Shown here piece by piece: positions 62,139 through 64,000 of a stretch of 64,000 nt of DNA. Below the pieces are notes generated by a model. That model was given only the letters and a program-made list of their open reading frames with translations, was not told the origin of the DNA and did not search any database. The first letter of the stretch is position 1. Each line of letters opens with the position of its first letter. Source of the stretch: Solirubrobacter taibaiensis (GTDB lineage: Bacteria; Actinomycetota; Thermoleophilia; Solirubrobacterales; Solirubrobacteraceae); assembly GCA_027587225.1 (NCBI GenBank), contig JAPDDQ010000002.1:248001-312000 (forward strand), given 5' to 3'. A program made the translations under genes and the position numbers.

Positions 62139-63488
62139 ATGACGATGATCGATCCCGCTCCGGCCCTGCGCGACCTCTGCGGCGGTGCCATCGCCCTGCC
62201 CGGCGACGACGGCTACGACGCCGCGCGCCAGGGGTTCAATCTCGCCGTCGACCAGCGTCCTGCGGCGGTCGCCTATCCCGCGGACGCGCACGAGGTCGCC
62301 GAGATCGTCACGGCCGCGCGCGCCAACGGCCTGCGCGTCGCGCCGCAGGCCACCGGCCACAACGCCGGTCCACTGGGCGGCCTCGACGGCTCGATCCTGG
62401 TCAAGACCAGCGGCATCGGCGGCGTGGAGATCGATTCCGTCGCCCGGATCGCCCGCGTCGGCGCCGGCGTGCTGTGGGAGGAGGTCGTCGACGCCGCCGC
62501 GCCGTACGGCCTGATCGCGCTGCACGGCTCCAGCCCGAACGTGAGCGTCACGGGCTACTCGCTCGGCGGCGGCATGGGCTGGCTCGCGCGCAGCCACGGC
62601 CTGCAGGCCAACAGCGTCACCGCGATCGAGCTCGTGACGACCGAGGGGGAGTTGGTGCGCACGGACGCGCAGCACGACCCCGAGCTGTTCTGGGCGCTGC
62701 GCGGCGGCGGCGGGAACTTCGGCATCGTCACCGCGCTCGAGTTCCGCCTCTACCCGCTCAGCGAGGTCTACGCCGGGATGATGCTGTGGGACTGGACGGA
62801 GGCCGAGCGCGTGCTCACGGCCTGGGCGCAGTGGGCGGTCGACGCGCCCGACCACGTCACCACTTCCTTCCGGATCATGCAGCTCCCGCCGCTCGAGGAG
62901 CTCCCGGAGATGCTGCGCGGCCGCAGCGTCGTGATCATCGACGGCGCGGTCCAGGGCGACCCGGCCGTGCTCGACCCGCTGCGCGCGCTCAGCCCGGAGA
63001 TCGACCTGTTCGGCATGGTCCCGGCGCCCGCGCTCGTGCGCATCCACCAGGACCCGGAGGACCCGATGCCGTCCGTCGGCGCCACGGCGCTCATCACGGA
63101 GCTCCCGCCGGAGGCCGTCCAGGCGGTGATCGCCGTCGCCGGCCCGGGCTCCGGCTCGCCGCTGGAGATGGTGGAGTTCCGCCAGGGCGGCGGTGCGCTG
63201 CTGCGGGCGACTCCGGGCCACGGCGCGATCGCCGGCGTTCCCGCGCAGTTCGTCCTGTTCACCGGCGGGCTCGCGCTGGACGCGGAGATGGCCGCCGCCA
63301 AGCAGGCGCACATGGCCGAGGTCAAGGCCGCGCTCGCGCCGTACAGCCGCGCGGGTCACTACCTCAACTTCGCCGAGGAGCAGGTCGACGTCTCCGAGAG
63401 CTTCGACACCGACACCTGGGCCCGGCTGTGCGCCGTCAAGGACCGCCTGGACCCGGAAAACACCATCCACGCGAACCACGCCATCTAA
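62139..63488 (+). CDS. FAD-binding oxidoreductase with BBE domain
   Basis: A 449-residue berberine-bridge-enzyme-like flavoprotein. The PCMH FAD domain has AVAYPADAHEVAEIVTAARA and APQATGHNAGPLGGL, where the His of TGHNA is the usual site of covalent FAD attachment. GYSLGGGMGWLARSHGLQAN follows, and the C-terminal BBE segment has HYLNFAEEQ. The cysteine used for a second FAD link in bicovalent members is not visible in the LGGGMGWLAR loop. Such enzymes oxidise sugars, alcohols or cyclise metabolites and make H2O2. The ATG at 62139 is followed by a second Met two codons later, either of which could start. Substrate unknown. Confidence 0.9.
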   Translation: MTMIDPAPALRDLCGGAIALPGDDGYDAARQGFNLAVDQRPAAVAYPADAHEVAEIVTAARANGLRVAPQATGHNAGPLGGLDGSILVKTSGIGGVEIDSVARIARVGAGVLWEEVVDAAAPYGLIALHGSSPNVSVTGYSLGGGMGWLARSHGLQANSVTAIELVTTEGELVRTDAQHDPELFWALRGGGGNFGIVTALEFRLYPLSEVYAGMMLWDWTEAERVLTAWAQWAVDAPDHVTTSFRIMQLPPLEELPEMLRGRSVVIIDGAVQGDPAVLDPLRALSPEIDLFGMVPAPALVRIHQDPEDPMPSVGATALITELPPEAVQAVIAVAGPGSGSPLEMVEFRQGGGALLRATPGHGAIAGVPAQFVLFTGGLALDAEMAAAKQAHMAEVKAALAPYSRAGHYLNFAEEQVDVSESFDTDTWARLCAVKDRLDPENTIHANHAI

Positions 63489-63501
63489 ACTCCGCCGCCA
63501 T

Positions 63502-64000
63502 ATGGGGCGGATCTACGAGCGCATCGACGACCACTTGAACAAGTGGATCAACAAGCAATCGATGTTCTTCGTGGGCACCGCCCCAGCGGCGACGGACGGG
63601 CACATCAACGTCTCGCCCAAAGGCCCGATGGGCTCGCTGCGGATCCTGGACGACCACACGGTCGCCTACCTGGACATCGTCGGCAGCGGCGCGGAGACGA
63701 TCGCCCACATCCGCGAGAACGGGCGCATCATCGTGATGTTCTGCGCCTTCCAGGGTCCGCCGCGGATCCTGCGCCTCCACGGCCGCGGCGAGGTCGTCAT
63801 GCCCGGCGAGCCGCGGTTCGACGAGCTGCTGCAAGTTGGCTTCCAGGAGCCTGAGGCCCCCGAGGCGCGGCGCGCGATCATCGTCGTGCACGTGCAGCGG
63901 GTGGCCGACTCCTGCGGCTACGGCGTGCCGCTGCTGGCCTACGAGGGCGAGCGTCCGCACAGCGACTTGTCAACCGCCAAGCGGTTGCGGGTAGAAGGAC
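63502..64000 (+). CDS. Pyridoxamine 5'-phosphate oxidase-family protein, truncated by the right edge
   Basis: An open frame from ATG 63502 to the end of the window, 166 residues visible. MFFVGTAPAATDGHINVSPKG, GSLRILDDHTVAYLDIVGSG and HIRENGRIIVMFCAFQGPPR are the split-barrel flavin-binding pattern of PNPOx-like proteins (FMN, FAD, F420 or haem binding). The short start MGRIYERIDDHLNKWI is typical of a subgroup annotated as PNPOx family. True PNP oxidase residues cannot be assigned. The preceding gene ends 14 bases upstream, so they may be cotranscribed. The C-terminus is missing. Confidence 0.87.
   Translation, partial: MGRIYERIDDHLNKWINKQSMFFVGTAPAATDGHINVSPKGPMGSLRILDDHTVAYLDIVGSGAETIAHIRENGRIIVMFCAFQGPPRILRLHGRGEVVMPGEPRFDELLQVGFQEPEAPEARRAIIVVHVQRVADSCGYGVPLLAYEGERPHSDLSTAKRLRVEG

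Overview
The window is about 64 kb of very GC-rich DNA with dense, mostly overlapping genes, many GTG/TTG starts, AfsR/SARP-type regulators, Tat-type and lipobox exports, and a DUF1800/DUF1501 pair. This fits a high-GC actinobacterium, most likely of the Solirubrobacterales/Thermoleophilia type. That placement is inference from gene content; there is no rRNA, tRNA or other marker to fix the genus. I saw no CRISPR array, transposase, integrase or phage genes. There is no gene-free gap longer than 300 bases.

Layout. 1-2.0 kb: end of a membrane-anchored protein, a small Cys-rich protein, a quinone-oxidoreductase-like enzyme and a DUF5519 protein. 2.0-11 kb: a seven-gene minus-strand operon (GlcD-like FAD oxidase, ketose-3-epimerase-like TIM barrel, Tm-1-like protein, creatininase-family hydrolase, DeoR regulator, second TIM barrel, Gfo/Idh dehydrogenase), divergent from a xylulokinase. 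It looks like catabolism of a rare sugar or cyclitol. 11-20 kb: secreted ThuA-domain protein, lipoprotein, ROK regulator, DUF1800 + DUF1501 + cupredoxin export cluster. 20-27 kb: MFS transporter, two AfsR-like BTAD/NB-ARC/TPR regulators and, between them, two tandem micropeptide genes of 25 and 24 codons. These share direct CTTTGCC heptamers spaced by one helical turn. 27-45 kb: HrpA helicase, M48 protease, a decayed glycosyltransferase, secreted M28 peptidase, a two-component system with a FtsX/MacB-type ABC transporter, YciI, enolase-superfamily enzyme, lipoprotein, small secreted protein, EAL phosphodiesterase. 45-58.5 kb: a catabolic island (Rieske oxygenase, two CrtI-like flavoproteins, Pot-type ABC importer, a TetR-hotdog fusion, BetI-like TetR, acyl-CoA dehydrogenase, ADP-forming acyl-CoA synthetase) suggesting use of a quaternary amine, carnitine-like or polyamine substrate. 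58.5-64 kb: a BTAD-AAA-LuxR regulator, a BBE-type FAD oxidase and the start of a PNPOx-family protein.

Two features stand out. First, the SARP/micropeptide/MFS locus (20.1-27.2 kb): two paralogous cationic, aromatic, octad-repeat peptides with good ribosome binding sites, apparently under the same operator type as the flanking regulators and the transporter. I know of no description of it. Second, a family of short palindromes (six copies) sits inside coding sequence: four copies are translated in the same phase and two supply stop codons, one of them serving both converging genes. A third observation is a conserved C-terminal domain shared by three secreted proteins.
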